IMG/VR virus record: IMGVR_UViG_3300044616_000654
Location: 1-22,342 of that record
Reading direction: 5' to 3' (one strand)
DNA length: 22,342 nucleotides
Source: a virus
Under the pieces are notes generated by a model. The model was given only the letters and a program-made list of their open reading frames with translations. It did no database searches and had not been told where the DNA came from. The position numbers and the translations under genes are program-made. Position 1 is the stretch's first letter. Each line of letters begins with the position of its first letter. This document shows positions 8,340 through 16,820 of this stretch, piece after piece.

Positions 8340-9524
8340 ATGGCAATTAACAAGAACTTTGTCGTCAAAAACGGATTAGAAGTAGATACTGATACGTTAT
8401 TTGTCGATTCAGCGAATAACAGAGTTGCCATCGGTACTACTGTTCCAACGACTGCTTTGGATGTCCGTGGAAAGATTCTATCGGACAGTGAGATTCAAAC
8501 TTGGAACGCGAGAATCACTGGTATTGCAACAGTTGGTGCGATTGGTATTACAACCTTAAACGCCACTGATGCAGTTATCACTGGATTCTCAACTCTTGGT
8601 TATGCAAATGCGACTTCACTGAAAGTTACCACAGGATTCACCACAGTTCAAGGTTTATCATCACTTGATCTGACTGTTTCCATCGGTGCAACAATCAGCA
8701 AAGACTTGAATGTTGGTGCAGCTGCAACTGTTGGTGCCGCTCTGACAGTTGTAGGGGCTTCAAAGTTTGCAGAATTTGCACGATTTGAAAAAGATGTCAC
8801 AGTCGGTGCAGCAGTTACGGTTGGTGCCGCTCTGACTGTTACTGGTGCTTCTAAATTCGCAGAGTTTGCGAGATTTGAAAAAGATGTTAGTGTCGGAGCT
8901 GCAGTCACTGTTGGTGCAGCTTTAACGGTCACTGGTGCTTCCAAATTCGCAGAGTTTGTAAGATTTGAAAAGGACATTGTAGTAGGATCTGCTGCAACAG
9001 TTGGTGTCTTAACTGTTACCAATGACACGTACATCGGAGGAAATCTGGTTGTTGCTGGTGACATTAATCTTGATGAATTCAATGGTCGAAATCTGAATGT
9101 CACTGGAATCGCCACCATTGGTTTTCTGACTGCAACAAATTCTTATACTTCTGGTGTAGGAACGATCGTTGACTTCAGAAGCACATTCGCCAATGTCAGT
9201 GGTGTTGCTACGATTGGTTTCTTAACTGCATCCAATTCATATGTAACTGGTGTTTCTACTGTTGGTTTCTTAAGTGCAACCAACATCTTTGTATCTGGTG
9301 TTTCAACGGTTGCAAACACATTTAATGTTGGTCTCGCAGGTACAATGTTATCTGTGATTGGAGTTGGTAATTCTGTAAGAGTTGGTATCAGTTCTGCAGA
9401 TCCACAATATGTTCTTGATGTGAATGGAGATATAAATAGTTCAACCGCATTCCGTGTCAACGGAATTGATATTCTTTCAACCGCTTCTGGTGACGCCACC
9501 GCTCTCGCAATTGCTCTCGGATAA
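8340..9524 (+). CDS. Tail fibre-like structural protein with three 30-aa tandem repeats
   Basis: The 394-aa protein is rich in Gly, Ala, Val, Thr and Ser. It begins MAINKNFVVKNGLEVDTDTL and continues SANNRVAIGTTVPTTALDV, a typical fibre N-terminus. Residues 125-214 are three near-perfect copies of a 30-aa unit (VGAA.TVGAALTV.GASKFAEFARFEKDV), with a decayed fourth. Further on, GIATIGFLTATNSY and GVSTVGFLSATN repeat, which suggests a repetitive beta shaft. There is no S74 or G2 domain, so unlike its neighbours it probably folds without a self-cleaving chaperone. It ends with two stops in a row (TAA TAG) and is followed 6 bases later by a small gene, so the two are likely co-transcribed. Confidence 0.82.
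   Translation: MAINKNFVVKNGLEVDTDTLFVDSANNRVAIGTTVPTTALDVRGKILSDSEIQTWNARITGIATVGAIGITTLNATDAVITGFSTLGYANATSLKVTTGFTTVQGLSSLDLTVSIGATISKDLNVGAAATVGAALTVVGASKFAEFARFEKDVTVGAAVTVGAALTVTGASKFAEFARFEKDVSVGAAVTVGAALTVTGASKFAEFVRFEKDIVVGSAATVGVLTVTNDTYIGGNLVVAGDINLDEFNGRNLNVTGIATIGFLTATNSYTSGVGTIVDFRSTFANVSGVATIGFLTASNSYVTGVSTVGFLSATNIFVSGVSTVANTFNVGLAGTMLSVIGVGNSVRVGISSADPQYVLDVNGDINSSTAFRVNGIDILSTASGDATALAIALG
8712..8981 (+). repeat. Three tandem 90-bp repeats inside a fibre gene
   Basis: Copies start at 8712, 8802 and 8892. Each encodes 30 residues in frame, and a partial fourth begins at 8982 (VGSAATVG). The copies differ at many third codon positions, so they have diverged since duplication and the repeat number is under protein-level constraint. 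Confidence 0.85.
9431..9438 (+). promoter_or_regulatory. Candidate internal late promoter (TATAAATA)
   Basis: This exact TATAAATA lies inside the end of the 394-aa gene, 92 bases before the ATG at 9531. The genes at 9531 and 9863 have no octamer directly in front of them, so this could serve both. Being within coding sequence (GAT ATA AAT AGT), it may also be chance. Confidence 0.35.
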
Positions 9525-9530
9525 TAGGAA

Positions 9531-9863
9531 ATGGCAAACACTTTTAAACTCAAAACAAAATCAAACGTAGGTGTAACCACAGTTGGTATTTACACCTGCC
9601 CATCAGCAACAACAACTGTTGTGATTGGTATCACTCTTTCAAATACTTCTGGAGCTGGAGTCAATGTAGGAGTTGGTGTTACAAGATTGGCTGCAAACGG
9701 AGAAAATATTGATCTTCTGAAGAACGCCCCTCTTCCACAAGGATCATCTCTTGAATTTATGCAAGGTAACAAAGTAGTCTTACAAACAGGAGATTGTGTA
9801 AGAGTGAGCAGTGACACAAACAACAGTGTTGATGCTGCTCTGACGATTATGGAGATTACCTGA
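9531..9863 (+). CDS. Small virion-associated protein, unrecognised
   Basis: The 110-aa protein begins MANTFKLKTKSNVGVTTVGIYTC and alternates beta-prone segments (TTTVVIGITLSN, GVNVGVGVTRL). It has a likely beta hairpin near LPQGSSLEFMQGNKVVLQTGD and ends LTIMEIT. It looks like a single small beta-sandwich domain, and comparable small proteins occur in cyanophage structural clusters. It sits between two fibre genes, 6 bases after one, and its TGA overlaps the next ATG (TGATG), so translational coupling is likely. AGGA lies only just ahead of the ATG. A head-fibre, collar or fibre-attachment role would fit the context, but nothing in the sequence proves it. Confidence 0.75.
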   Translation: MANTFKLKTKSNVGVTTVGIYTCPSATTTVVIGITLSNTSGAGVNVGVGVTRLAANGENIDLLKNAPLPQGSSLEFMQGNKVVLQTGDCVRVSSDTNNSVDAALTIMEIT

Positions 9864-11542
9864 TGTCATTTACTAAGGTCAATGCGGCTGGTATCGGAAC
9901 AACACAGCCATTAACACTTTCTGGAGCCAATCTTTCAGGTGTCATCACGGCTTCTGGTCTTTACGTTACTGGAATCTCTACATTTACTGGTAACGTTTCG
10001 ATCGGGGGCACATTAACTTATGAAGATACCACGAACGTTGATTCAATCGGTCTGATTACTGCGAGAAGTGGTATTCAAATCACTGGTGGTAGTGGTCTCG
10101 ATTTAACTGGTAGTTCTGGTATTATTACCGCTACGACTTATAAAGTTGGTGCTGCTGTTACCATTAGTTCTGGTGGTGTAGAAGTTGCTGGTGTGACAAC
10201 CACACAAACTCTGAGAGTTGGAACTGCAGTTACAATTAGTTCTGGTGGTATTCACGTATTATCTGGTATCACAACGGTATCAGCAGGCACCACGAGTGCT
10301 CCATCGATTACTCCATTAGGAGACAATAATACTGGTATCTTCTTCCCATCAGCCGACACCATTGCTTTCGCTGAAGGTGGTGTAGAGGCAGCTAGGTTTG
10401 ATAGTAGTGGGCGGTTTGGTTTAGGAACTAATGCTCCTGGTTCATTATTAACTTTGAACGCAGCGTCAAACCCGGCACTCAGAATTGATGTATCAAATAC
10501 AAGGCACGCAAGCCTGACTGCCGATACAAGTTCTACTGCCACCTTCTTAGAATCTTACGAAAACTACCCACTTGCATTTTCTGTTTCCTCCGGCGGCGGA
10601 AGAACGGAAAGAGCGCGTATTGATACATCGGGACGGTTGTTAGTTGGCACGTCTACTGCGCGTACTAATTTCTTTAATGGAGCCGATAGTAGCCAGCTTC
10701 AATTAGAAGGTACGTCAACAAGTACTGCATCTTTAGCCATAATAAGAAACAGTGACAATATTGGATATCCAATCCTTAATTTAGCGAAGGCAAGAGGGGC
10801 ATCGGTTGGATCTATCACAATCGTACAAAATAATGATTACGTTGGTGGTATTGAGTTTCAAGGCTCTGATGGAACTGACTTTGTACAAGCTGCTTCAATT
10901 ACTGCACAAGTAGACGGCACACCCGGTGCTAACGACATGCCGGGGCGCCTAGTGTTCTCCACTACTTTGGACGGCGCTAGTAGTCCTACCGAAAGGATGA
11001 GGATTACAAATAATGGCCGTGTAATGATCGGGACAACAACTGATCCCGGTTATCAAACCTCCATTATTGGCTTTAACAGTTACGCCTGTTTAATTCGACA
11101 AGATACAGGCAATTCCACTTACCCATGCCTAGATCTTTTTAGCAATTTTGGAACTGGCAACAACATATTTACTCAATTTTATGATGCTTCAGGATTGCGA
11201 GGATCAATAACTTTTAACCGTAGCGGTGGTGTAGTTGCTTACAACACTACGTCTGACTATCGAGCTAAAACTTTGCTTGGCGAGGTTGAAGACCCTGGTC
11301 AAACTATTGATGCCTTAAAAGTTTATCGAGGCGTAATGAATGGTGCCACGGTTGAGCGCCCGATGTTGGTAGCTCACGAAGCTCAAGAGGTCGCACCGTA
11401 TTCCGTAACAGGAGAAAAGGATGCCGTTGATGAAGAAGGCAATCCGGTCTACCAGCAAATGGATCATCAGGTGCTGGTGCCGCTTCTAATTGCTGAAATC
11501 CAACAACTTCGCGCTCGTGTTGCAGCCCTTGAGGCGTCGTAG
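9863..11542 (+). CDS. Tail fibre with C-terminal S74 intramolecular chaperone domain
   Basis: The 559-aa fibre shares the shaft module TFTGNVSIGGTLTYEDTTNVDSIGLITARSG (about residues 41-70), then GDNNTGIFFPSADTIAFAEGG. One VDGTPGANDMPGRL module is encoded at about 10911-11005. The C-terminal domain begins at Ser464 (SDYRAK), with Lys469 at the position of the S74 Ser-Lys dyad. Self-cleavage would release about 96 aa containing HEAQEVAP, GEKDAVDEEGNPVY and a short terminal coiled coil. Residues encoded by 10328-10402 come from a 75-bp stretch identical to one in the gene at 15017. The start overlaps the stop of the small gene before it, and there is no promoter octamer in between, so it is probably expressed with the genes upstream. 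Confidence 0.87.
   Translation: MSFTKVNAAGIGTTQPLTLSGANLSGVITASGLYVTGISTFTGNVSIGGTLTYEDTTNVDSIGLITARSGIQITGGSGLDLTGSSGIITATTYKVGAAVTISSGGVEVAGVTTTQTLRVGTAVTISSGGIHVLSGITTVSAGTTSAPSITPLGDNNTGIFFPSADTIAFAEGGVEAARFDSSGRFGLGTNAPGSLLTLNAASNPALRIDVSNTRHASLTADTSSTATFLESYENYPLAFSVSSGGGRTERARIDTSGRLLVGTSTARTNFFNGADSSQLQLEGTSTSTASLAIIRNSDNIGYPILNLAKARGASVGSITIVQNNDYVGGIEFQGSDGTDFVQAASITAQVDGTPGANDMPGRLVFSTTLDGASSPTERMRITNNGRVMIGTTTDPGYQTSIIGFNSYACLIRQDTGNSTYPCLDLFSNFGTGNNIFTQFYDASGLRGSITFNRSGGVVAYNTTSDYRAKTLLGEVEDPGQTIDALKVYRGVMNGATVERPMLVAHEAQEVAPYSVTGEKDAVDEEGNPVYQQMDHQVLVPLLIAEIQQLRARVAALEAS
10328..10402 (+). repeat. 75-bp exact repeat, copy 1 (encodes TGIFFPSADTIAFAEGG)
   Basis: This stretch is base-for-base identical to 15227-15301, including third codon positions. 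Related but diverged copies lie near 1210-1280, 12845-12917 and 17328-17402. Confidence 0.9.
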
Positions 11543-11582
11543 TCCTACTCCCTAATGACTTTCATAAATATCTAAAAACACA
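11541..11582 (+). repeat. Intergenic boundary repeat, copy 1
   Basis: It starts within the TAG stop with AGTCCTACTCCCTAA and continues through TGACTTTCATAAATA into CTAAAAACACA. Nearly the same sequence fills the gap at 16773-16815. The AGTCCTACTCTCTAA part alone also follows the fibre genes ending at 14959 and 19171 (14958-14972 and 19179-19193). Confidence 0.8.
11563..11570 (+). promoter_or_regulatory. Late promoter (CATAAATA)
   Basis: This octamer lies in the gap between two fibre genes, 17 bases before the ATG at 11588, the same spacing as at 931 and 16796. Confidence 0.68.
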
Positions 11583-11587
11583 AGAAG

Positions 11588-14500
11588 ATGCCATACATCG
11601 GACAACCACCAATCGTCGGTGACACCACAAGCAGTTTTAGATTACTTGATAACATTGCATCATACACTTTAACGTTTGATGCAACGAGTTCTGATGTAGT
11701 ATCAACCACAAACGATACTCTGACTTTTAGTAATCATCGATTTGTAACTGCACAGAGAGTTACTTATACAAACGGTGGTGGAACTGCGATTGGTGGTCTG
11801 ACTTCTGGCACTGCATATTTCATCATCAAAGTAGATCAGAACACGATCAAACTTGCAACGTCTGCAGCCAATGCAAATGCTGGAACTGCAATCGATTTAA
11901 CGTCTGGTGCCACTGGTACAACTCACACGTTAAACGTTGCATTTGATGGAGTTAACACAAAATTCAAAGCGACATACAATAACGGTACAAAAGCCAAAAT
12001 CAGCCGTGCTGGTCAATTACTGTTGTCCATCAACGGTGTAATTCAACAACCACAAGAAACTTCAGCTCCTACAGTTGGATTTGGTATTGATGCTGATTCA
12101 ACGATTGTCTTCAGCGTCGCACCAGTTAACACGGATGTAGTATTTGGTAATATCATTGCAAACACCGTTGCATCATTCGACCTTTCGGATAATACGGTTG
12201 ATAATTTTACAGGTGATGGTTCAACGGTTTCATTCAATCTTTCTAAAACACCAGCCAACAGCCAAAACGTTCTGGTAACTCTGAATGGTGTTGTTCAATA
12301 TCCAACTGACACATCAACTTCAAGAGCTTACAGTGTCACTGGTAATCTTCTGACATTTGTATCTCCACCTGGAAGTGGTGTTGAGATTCAAGTTCGTCAC
12401 ATTGGTTTCGCTGGTGCAACCACAAGTGCAGTCACAGGATTTTATGGAAGAACTGGTAATGTTGTTCTGACTGGATCTGATGATGTCACAGTTAGAAACT
12501 TGGTTGGTATTGCTGCCACATTTACTGGTAACGTTTCGATCGCTGGTACTCTGACTTATGAAGACGTTACTAACATTGATTCTGTTGGTCTGATCACTGC
12601 TCGTTCTGGTGCGATTATTAACACTGGTACTGCAACAACTGCACTGGTTGTCAATGGTGATACGAGAATCACTGGTATTCTGACTGTTGGAAGTTCTTCT
12701 GTTACGATTGATGGTAGCTCAAACTCAATTCGTATTGGAACTGGAGTTACAATCACATCATCAGGTATCATTGCAACTGCTGGTGTTACCACTGTTTCTG
12801 CAGGCTCAACCAGTGTTCCATCCATCACTCCAGTAGGAGATACAAACACCGGCATCTTCTTCCCATCAGCCGACACCATTGCTTTCACTGAAGGTGGTGC
12901 TGAGGCAGCTAGGATTGATAGTTCGGGCAGATTGTTGATTGGCACGTCTACTGCACGGGTGTTTGATAGCTCCGCAGGGACGCTTACTCCTATAACGCAA
13001 ATTGAATCTACCGGTGCAGAATCCGCTTTTTCTATAACTAGAAACAATACCGCTGCTACTGGTCCAGGGTTGTTTTTTGGTAAAAGTCGATCAGGGAGTA
13101 TCGGTGGAACTACAGTTGTTCAAAGCGACGACAAACTTGGGACTATATTCTTTGAAGGCACCGATGGAACCAATTTAATTGAAGCTGCAACTATTTTTGC
13201 CGAAGTAGACGGCACCCCCGGCGCTAACGACATGCCGGGCAGGTTAGTGTTCTCCACTACGGCAGATGGCGCGTCTAGTCCTACGGAGCGGATGAGACTG
13301 GATTCTTCTGGTCGATTAGGTCTGGGGACTAGTAGCGTTAACACAAAACTAGAAATTGCTGGCAGCAATGATGCGGTAACTGAGAACAACACGCTTCGTT
13401 TTACGGATACAGATGCAAACACTGAAGCAAATCAACAAATAGGCAAGATTGAATTTTATTCAAGCGACGCTTCTACTCCCGGAGCCGGTGTTAAGGCGTA
13501 CATTGGCGCATTTGCTGCGGATACGACTCCAGACGCATACTTAGCATTTGCTACTCAAGATGGCAGCGTTGTTAGCACTCCGGTTGAACGACTTCGGATT
13601 ACTTCGGAGGGGAAAGTAGGTCTGGGGACTAGTAGCCCTGGCGCAACATTTGAAGCCTATACAAGTTCCGCACGTCGCGTAAGAATAGGGGAAACGCCCG
13701 GTTATACCGCTAGCGACTATTCCGCGCTGGGAGGCTCTGTTACTTTCTCAAGAGCAAGTGATAACAGGACAGACTTACACGCAATTTATAGCTACGACAA
13801 TACTGGGCCAACAAAAAATAACCTTGCAATTACTTCGCGCAACGATACTGTATTTATTAATGACAACGCTGAACGACTACGCATTACCGACACAGGCCGT
13901 GTAGGGATTGGCACTACTAGCCCGGCAGCGACATTGGACATCTCCGGAAACCAGCTATTCTCTGCCGCAAACCCACAGATCCAATTTAATGCTGGCGGTC
14001 CTATTATCCGGTTGCCTTCAGCAAACACCCTCGCATTTTTAACTGACAGTACAAATGAACGCGCCCGCATCGACAGCTCGGGACGCCTTTTAGTTGGCAC
14101 GTCTTCTGCTGCTACCGGTACAGATTCGCAATATTCGCTTATTCATGTTTACGGCAATACCAGCGGAAACTTCCAAGGTGGTCGCATAAATATTGGCAGA
14201 GCCGAGTTTTCCGCAAACATTACTGCGGGCGAAATACTTGGTGACATTTATTTTTCGGATGCTCAATCTGGCACTTATGGTCGGATTGAGTGCGTTGCAG
14301 ATGGAACCGCTGGCGCGAATGACTATCCGGGGCGTTTAGTGTTCTCCACTACCGCCGACGGAGCGAGCAGCCCGACGGAAGCAATGCGAATTACAAGCAA
14401 TCAAAACATTTGCATTGGCAGTGGAGTAGATGACTCAACCGATCTAACAGTAGCTACTGTTAGAGGCAAACGTATTGGTGGACCTGCTGATCAAACAATT

Positions 14501-14959
14501 ATTGCGGACAGAGGAGTAACGCCTTTTGCCGTTAATCGCAGTGAGAGTGACAATGTAAGCCGCGCACTCATCGACTTTTATCGCAACGGAGCTAATCCAG
14601 GCTCAATTACTGCGACCAATACGGCTACCGCATACAACACCTCTTCCGATTACCGTCTGAAGGAAAACGTAGTCCCGCTGACTGGAGCCGTTGATCGCCT
14701 CAATGATCTTCAGGTTCACCGCTTTAACTTCATCGCAGATCCCGACACCACTGTTGACGGCTTCCTTGCTCACGAAGCCCAAGCCGTTGTCCCTGAATGC
14801 GCTACCGGCAACAAGGATGAGGTTGATGACGAAGGAAATCCCGTCTACCAAGGCATCGACCAGTCTAAGCTGGTGCCGCTGCTGACGGCTGCGCTGCAGG
14901 AGACGATTGCCGAACTACAGGCTCTGAAGGCTGAAGTAGCAGCTCTCAAGGGCGCGTAG
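11588..14959 (+). CDS. Large tail fibre with C-terminal S74 intramolecular chaperone domain
   Basis: The 1123-aa fibre has a distinct N-terminal region of about 300 residues (MPYIGQPPIVGDTTSSFRL). This contains two LLSINGVIQQP / VLVTLNGVVQYP strands (about residues 145-157 and 228-242), likely paired beta domains that attach to the virion. The shared shaft module TFTGNVSIAGTLTYEDVTNIDSVGLITARSG follows (DNA 12521-12610), then GDTNTGIFFPSADTIAF. After it come at least two VDGTPGANDMPGRL-type modules (13204-13300 and 14299-14390) and several VGLGTSS / VGIGTTSPA repeats. The S74 domain begins at Ser1020 (SDYRLKENV) with Lys1025 completing the dyad, followed by HEAQAVVPECATG and a terminal coiled coil. 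Self-cleavage would release about 104 aa. Codon use shifts from AT-rich to GC-rich after the shaft module, as in the other fibres. Confidence 0.88.
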   Translation: MPYIGQPPIVGDTTSSFRLLDNIASYTLTFDATSSDVVSTTNDTLTFSNHRFVTAQRVTYTNGGGTAIGGLTSGTAYFIIKVDQNTIKLATSAANANAGTAIDLTSGATGTTHTLNVAFDGVNTKFKATYNNGTKAKISRAGQLLLSINGVIQQPQETSAPTVGFGIDADSTIVFSVAPVNTDVVFGNIIANTVASFDLSDNTVDNFTGDGSTVSFNLSKTPANSQNVLVTLNGVVQYPTDTSTSRAYSVTGNLLTFVSPPGSGVEIQVRHIGFAGATTSAVTGFYGRTGNVVLTGSDDVTVRNLVGIAATFTGNVSIAGTLTYEDVTNIDSVGLITARSGAIINTGTATTALVVNGDTRITGILTVGSSSVTIDGSSNSIRIGTGVTITSSGIIATAGVTTVSAGSTSVPSITPVGDTNTGIFFPSADTIAFTEGGAEAARIDSSGRLLIGTSTARVFDSSAGTLTPITQIESTGAESAFSITRNNTAATGPGLFFGKSRSGSIGGTTVVQSDDKLGTIFFEGTDGTNLIEAATIFAEVDGTPGANDMPGRLVFSTTADGASSPTERMRLDSSGRLGLGTSSVNTKLEIAGSNDAVTENNTLRFTDTDANTEANQQIGKIEFYSSDASTPGAGVKAYIGAFAADTTPDAYLAFATQDGSVVSTPVERLRITSEGKVGLGTSSPGATFEAYTSSARRVRIGETPGYTASDYSALGGSVTFSRASDNRTDLHAIYSYDNTGPTKNNLAITSRNDTVFINDNAERLRITDTGRVGIGTTSPAATLDISGNQLFSAANPQIQFNAGGPIIRLPSANTLAFLTDSTNERARIDSSGRLLVGTSSAATGTDSQYSLIHVYGNTSGNFQGGRINIGRAEFSANITAGEILGDIYFSDAQSGTYGRIECVADGTAGANDYPGRLVFSTTADGASSPTEAMRITSNQNICIGSGVDDSTDLTVATVRGKRIGGPADQTIIADRGVTPFAVNRSESDNVSRALIDFYRNGANPGSITATNTATAYNTSSDYRLKENVVPLTGAVDRLNDLQVHRFNFIADPDTTVDGFLAHEAQAVVPECATGNKDEVDDEGNPVYQGIDQSKLVPLLTAALQETIAELQALKAEVAALKGA
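14337..14379 (+). repeat. 43-bp dispersed repeat family (encodes VFSTTADGASSPTE)
   Basis: This copy is identical to 15621-15663 and 17913-17955. Copies at 15999-16041 and 18426-18468 are identical to each other and differ from the first set by one base (GAC to GAT). Less perfect copies lie at 2619-2661, near 13248-13290 and near 10951-10995. The family is GC-rich compared with the surrounding phage genes and sits in four different fibre genes at exact or one-base identity. Confidence 0.9.
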
Positions 14960-14972
14960 TCCTACTCTCTAA
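14958..14972 (+). repeat. Intergenic boundary repeat, copy 2 (short form)
   Basis: AGTCCTACTCTCTAA begins in the TAG stop of the 1123-aa fibre gene. The sequence after it differs from copies 1 and 3 until the next promoter octamer. Confidence 0.75.
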
Positions 14973-14979
14973 ACAATTT

Positions 14980-14987
14980 AATAAATA
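14980..14987 (+). promoter_or_regulatory. Late promoter (AATAAATA)
   Basis: This octamer lies 29 bases before the ATG at 15017, a spacing close to that of the gene at 8340. Both of these genes have the mini-hairpin leader. Confidence 0.65.
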
Positions 14988-14998
14988 ACTAAAACAAC

Positions 14999-15014
14999 GG
15001 GGGATAGTGAACCC
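14999..15014 (+). promoter_or_regulatory. Leader mini-hairpin before a fibre start codon
   Basis: GGGGG (14999-15003) followed by ATAGTGAA and CCC (15012-15014) can form a 3-bp stem just before the ATG at 15017. The sequence resembles the leader at 8321-8338 (both contain AGTGAA then ACCC), so the two leaders are probably related. Confidence 0.35.
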
Positions 15015-15016
15015 AA

Positions 15017-16765
15017 ATGGCTTCAGAAATCAGAGTTAATACGATTAATAATAGTTCTGGTCTCGGAACAATTACCATTAGTAACACTGGTGCAGTTTTT
15101 GCCGGTGTTACGACGATCACAAATCTTCAAGTCACAGGAACCACAACTGGTGTTGTAGTATCTGGTGTTACAACTGTCTCTGCCGGATCAACTGCAACTC
15201 CTTCTATCAGCCCATCAGGAGATACGAATACTGGTATCTTCTTCCCATCAGCCGACACCATTGCTTTCGCTGAAGGTGGTGTAGAGGCAGCTAGGTTTGA
15301 TTCATCTGGTCGTCTCTTAGTTGGCACGTCTTCTGCGTTCGATTCTGCAAACACCGGCACTAGCTGGCTTGTTGGAATTGAAAATCCCTCAAATTACACC
15401 GCTTTTTCAATTAAAACAAATCAAGCCAATGCAAATGGCGCATATATAAATCTTGGCAAATCTCGCGGTACTACAGCTAACTCAAAAACACTAGTCAATA
15501 ATAATGACGAGTTGGGTGGTGTTTACTTTGAAGGCGCAGACGGGAGTGCCATGCGCATTGGTGCAAATATCTCTGCTTATGTAGATGGAACACCAGGGGC
15601 AAGCGACCTTCCGACAAGGTTAGTGTTCTCCACTACCGCCGACGGAGCGAGCAGCCCGACGGAGCGCCTCCGCATCGACAGCTCGGGACGCCTGTTAGTT
15701 GGCACGTCTACTTCTTACAACGTCGGCTCAACCGTTGGCGCTGTGTTTCAGCAAGTAAATACGGATAGTGTCGTAAATGCATCTTTTAGTCGCTACACAA
15801 ACGATACAAGTGGAGCAATTTTATCTTTAGGCAAAAGTAGAGGTACTTCGGCTGGTAGTTATACCATTGTTCAAAATGGAGATGAACTTGGAAGCATCCG
15901 ATTTGCTGCCGCTGATGGCACAGATCTTGTAACTCAAGCCGCGCAAATTACTTGCGCTGTAGACGGCACCCCTGGCGCTAATGACATGCCGGGCAGGCTA
16001 GTGTTCTCCACTACCGCCGATGGAGCGAGCAGCCCGACGGAGCGGATGAGGATTCGGGCGGATGGAAGTATTGAAATGGGTAAAGCTGATTCTGGCGATA
16101 AGCTTGCCGTTTTAAACGCAGCGAGCCAAGGCGTCATCAGTGCTTACGCAACAAATGCTTCGTATGCAGCCACGGCGACGTACGTTAATGTCAGCAGAGC
16201 GGCAAATACCGCTTACAGTTTTATTAAACTAATTAGCGGTGATTTTGCAGATACAGAGTTCCATCTTCGTGGTGATGGCAACGCTTTCGCTGATGGCACT
16301 TGGAGCGGAGGCGGTGCTGACTACGCTGAATACTTTGAGTGGAGCGACGGCAACCCTGACGAGGAAGATCGCCGTGGCATCAGCGTTGTCCTAGACGGCA
16401 ATCAAATCCGCCCCGCTGTAGACGGCGAAGACCCAATCGGTGTGATCTCTGGCAACCCCAGTGTCGTTGGTGATGCAGCTTGGAACAAGTGGAGCGGCAA
16501 ATACTTGCGCGACGATTACGGCACCTACATCCTTGAGGACTACGAGGTCGTCAACGATGAAGGTGAAACTGTTATTCAACAGCGCCGCAAGATGAATCCC
16601 GCCTACGACCCCGATCAGGAGTACGTCAACCGCGAAGATCGTCCTGAGTGGGACTGTGTTGGTCTGATGGGTAAGCTCCGCATCCGCAAGGGTCAACCCA
16701 CCGGAAGCCGCTGGATCAAGATGCGCGACATCAGCGATTCCGTTGAGGAGTGGTTGATTCGCTAG
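15017..16765 (+). CDS. Tail fibre with C-terminal peptidase G2-type autoproteolytic chaperone domain
   Basis: The 582-aa fibre begins MASEIRVNTINNSSGLGTI, a common phage fibre N-terminus. It lacks the TFTGNVSIAG module of its neighbours but has GDTNTGIFFPSADTIAFAEGG and SSGRLLVGTS. Two VDGTPGA modules follow (about 15580-15674 and 15958-16053). Its C-terminus differs from the S74 fibres: GGADYAEYFEW (Asp435-Trp442), then DGNPDEEDRRGISVVLDG and a conserved core ending GSRWIKMRDISDSVEEWL. This matches the IMC autoproteolytic domain of the peptidase G2 family, known from the neck appendage of phage GA-1, which helps trimerise the fibre and is then cut off. The exact cleavage residue was not determined. 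The C-terminal 150 codons are GC-rich. The late promoter is at 14980. Confidence 0.85.
   Translation: MASEIRVNTINNSSGLGTITISNTGAVFAGVTTITNLQVTGTTTGVVVSGVTTVSAGSTATPSISPSGDTNTGIFFPSADTIAFAEGGVEAARFDSSGRLLVGTSSAFDSANTGTSWLVGIENPSNYTAFSIKTNQANANGAYINLGKSRGTTANSKTLVNNNDELGGVYFEGADGSAMRIGANISAYVDGTPGASDLPTRLVFSTTADGASSPTERLRIDSSGRLLVGTSTSYNVGSTVGAVFQQVNTDSVVNASFSRYTNDTSGAILSLGKSRGTSAGSYTIVQNGDELGSIRFAAADGTDLVTQAAQITCAVDGTPGANDMPGRLVFSTTADGASSPTERMRIRADGSIEMGKADSGDKLAVLNAASQGVISAYATNASYAATATYVNVSRAANTAYSFIKLISGDFADTEFHLRGDGNAFADGTWSGGGADYAEYFEWSDGNPDEEDRRGISVVLDGNQIRPAVDGEDPIGVISGNPSVVGDAAWNKWSGKYLRDDYGTYILEDYEVVNDEGETVIQQRRKMNPAYDPDQEYVNREDRPEWDCVGLMGKLRIRKGQPTGSRWIKMRDISDSVEEWLIR
15227..15301 (+). 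repeat. 75-bp exact repeat, copy 2
   Basis: Identical to 10328-10402. Identity ends abruptly at AGGTTTGAT, after which this gene continues with TCATCTGGTCG, a version matching the first fibre gene near 1285-1297 instead. Confidence 0.9.
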
Positions 16766-16772
16766 ACCCAGA

Positions 16773-16815
16773 AGACCTACTCTCTAATGACTTTTCATAA
16801 ATACCTAAAAACACA
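16773..16815 (+). repeat. Intergenic boundary repeat, copy 3
   Basis: AGACCTACTCTCTAA, TGACTTTTCATAAATA and CCTAAAAACACAG match the gap at 11541-11582 almost base for base. The next genes at both places also begin ATGCCATAC. Confidence 0.8.
16796..16803 (+). promoter_or_regulatory. Late promoter (CATAAATA)
   Basis: This octamer lies 17 bases before the ATG of the 60-aa gene, inside the boundary repeat shared with 11563. Confidence 0.68.
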
Positions 16816-16820
16816 GTAAA

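Noticed and set aside
14185-14192. CATAAATA inside the 1123-aa fibre gene
   Set aside because: It lies about 820 bases before the next start, inside coding sequence, so it is most likely chance.
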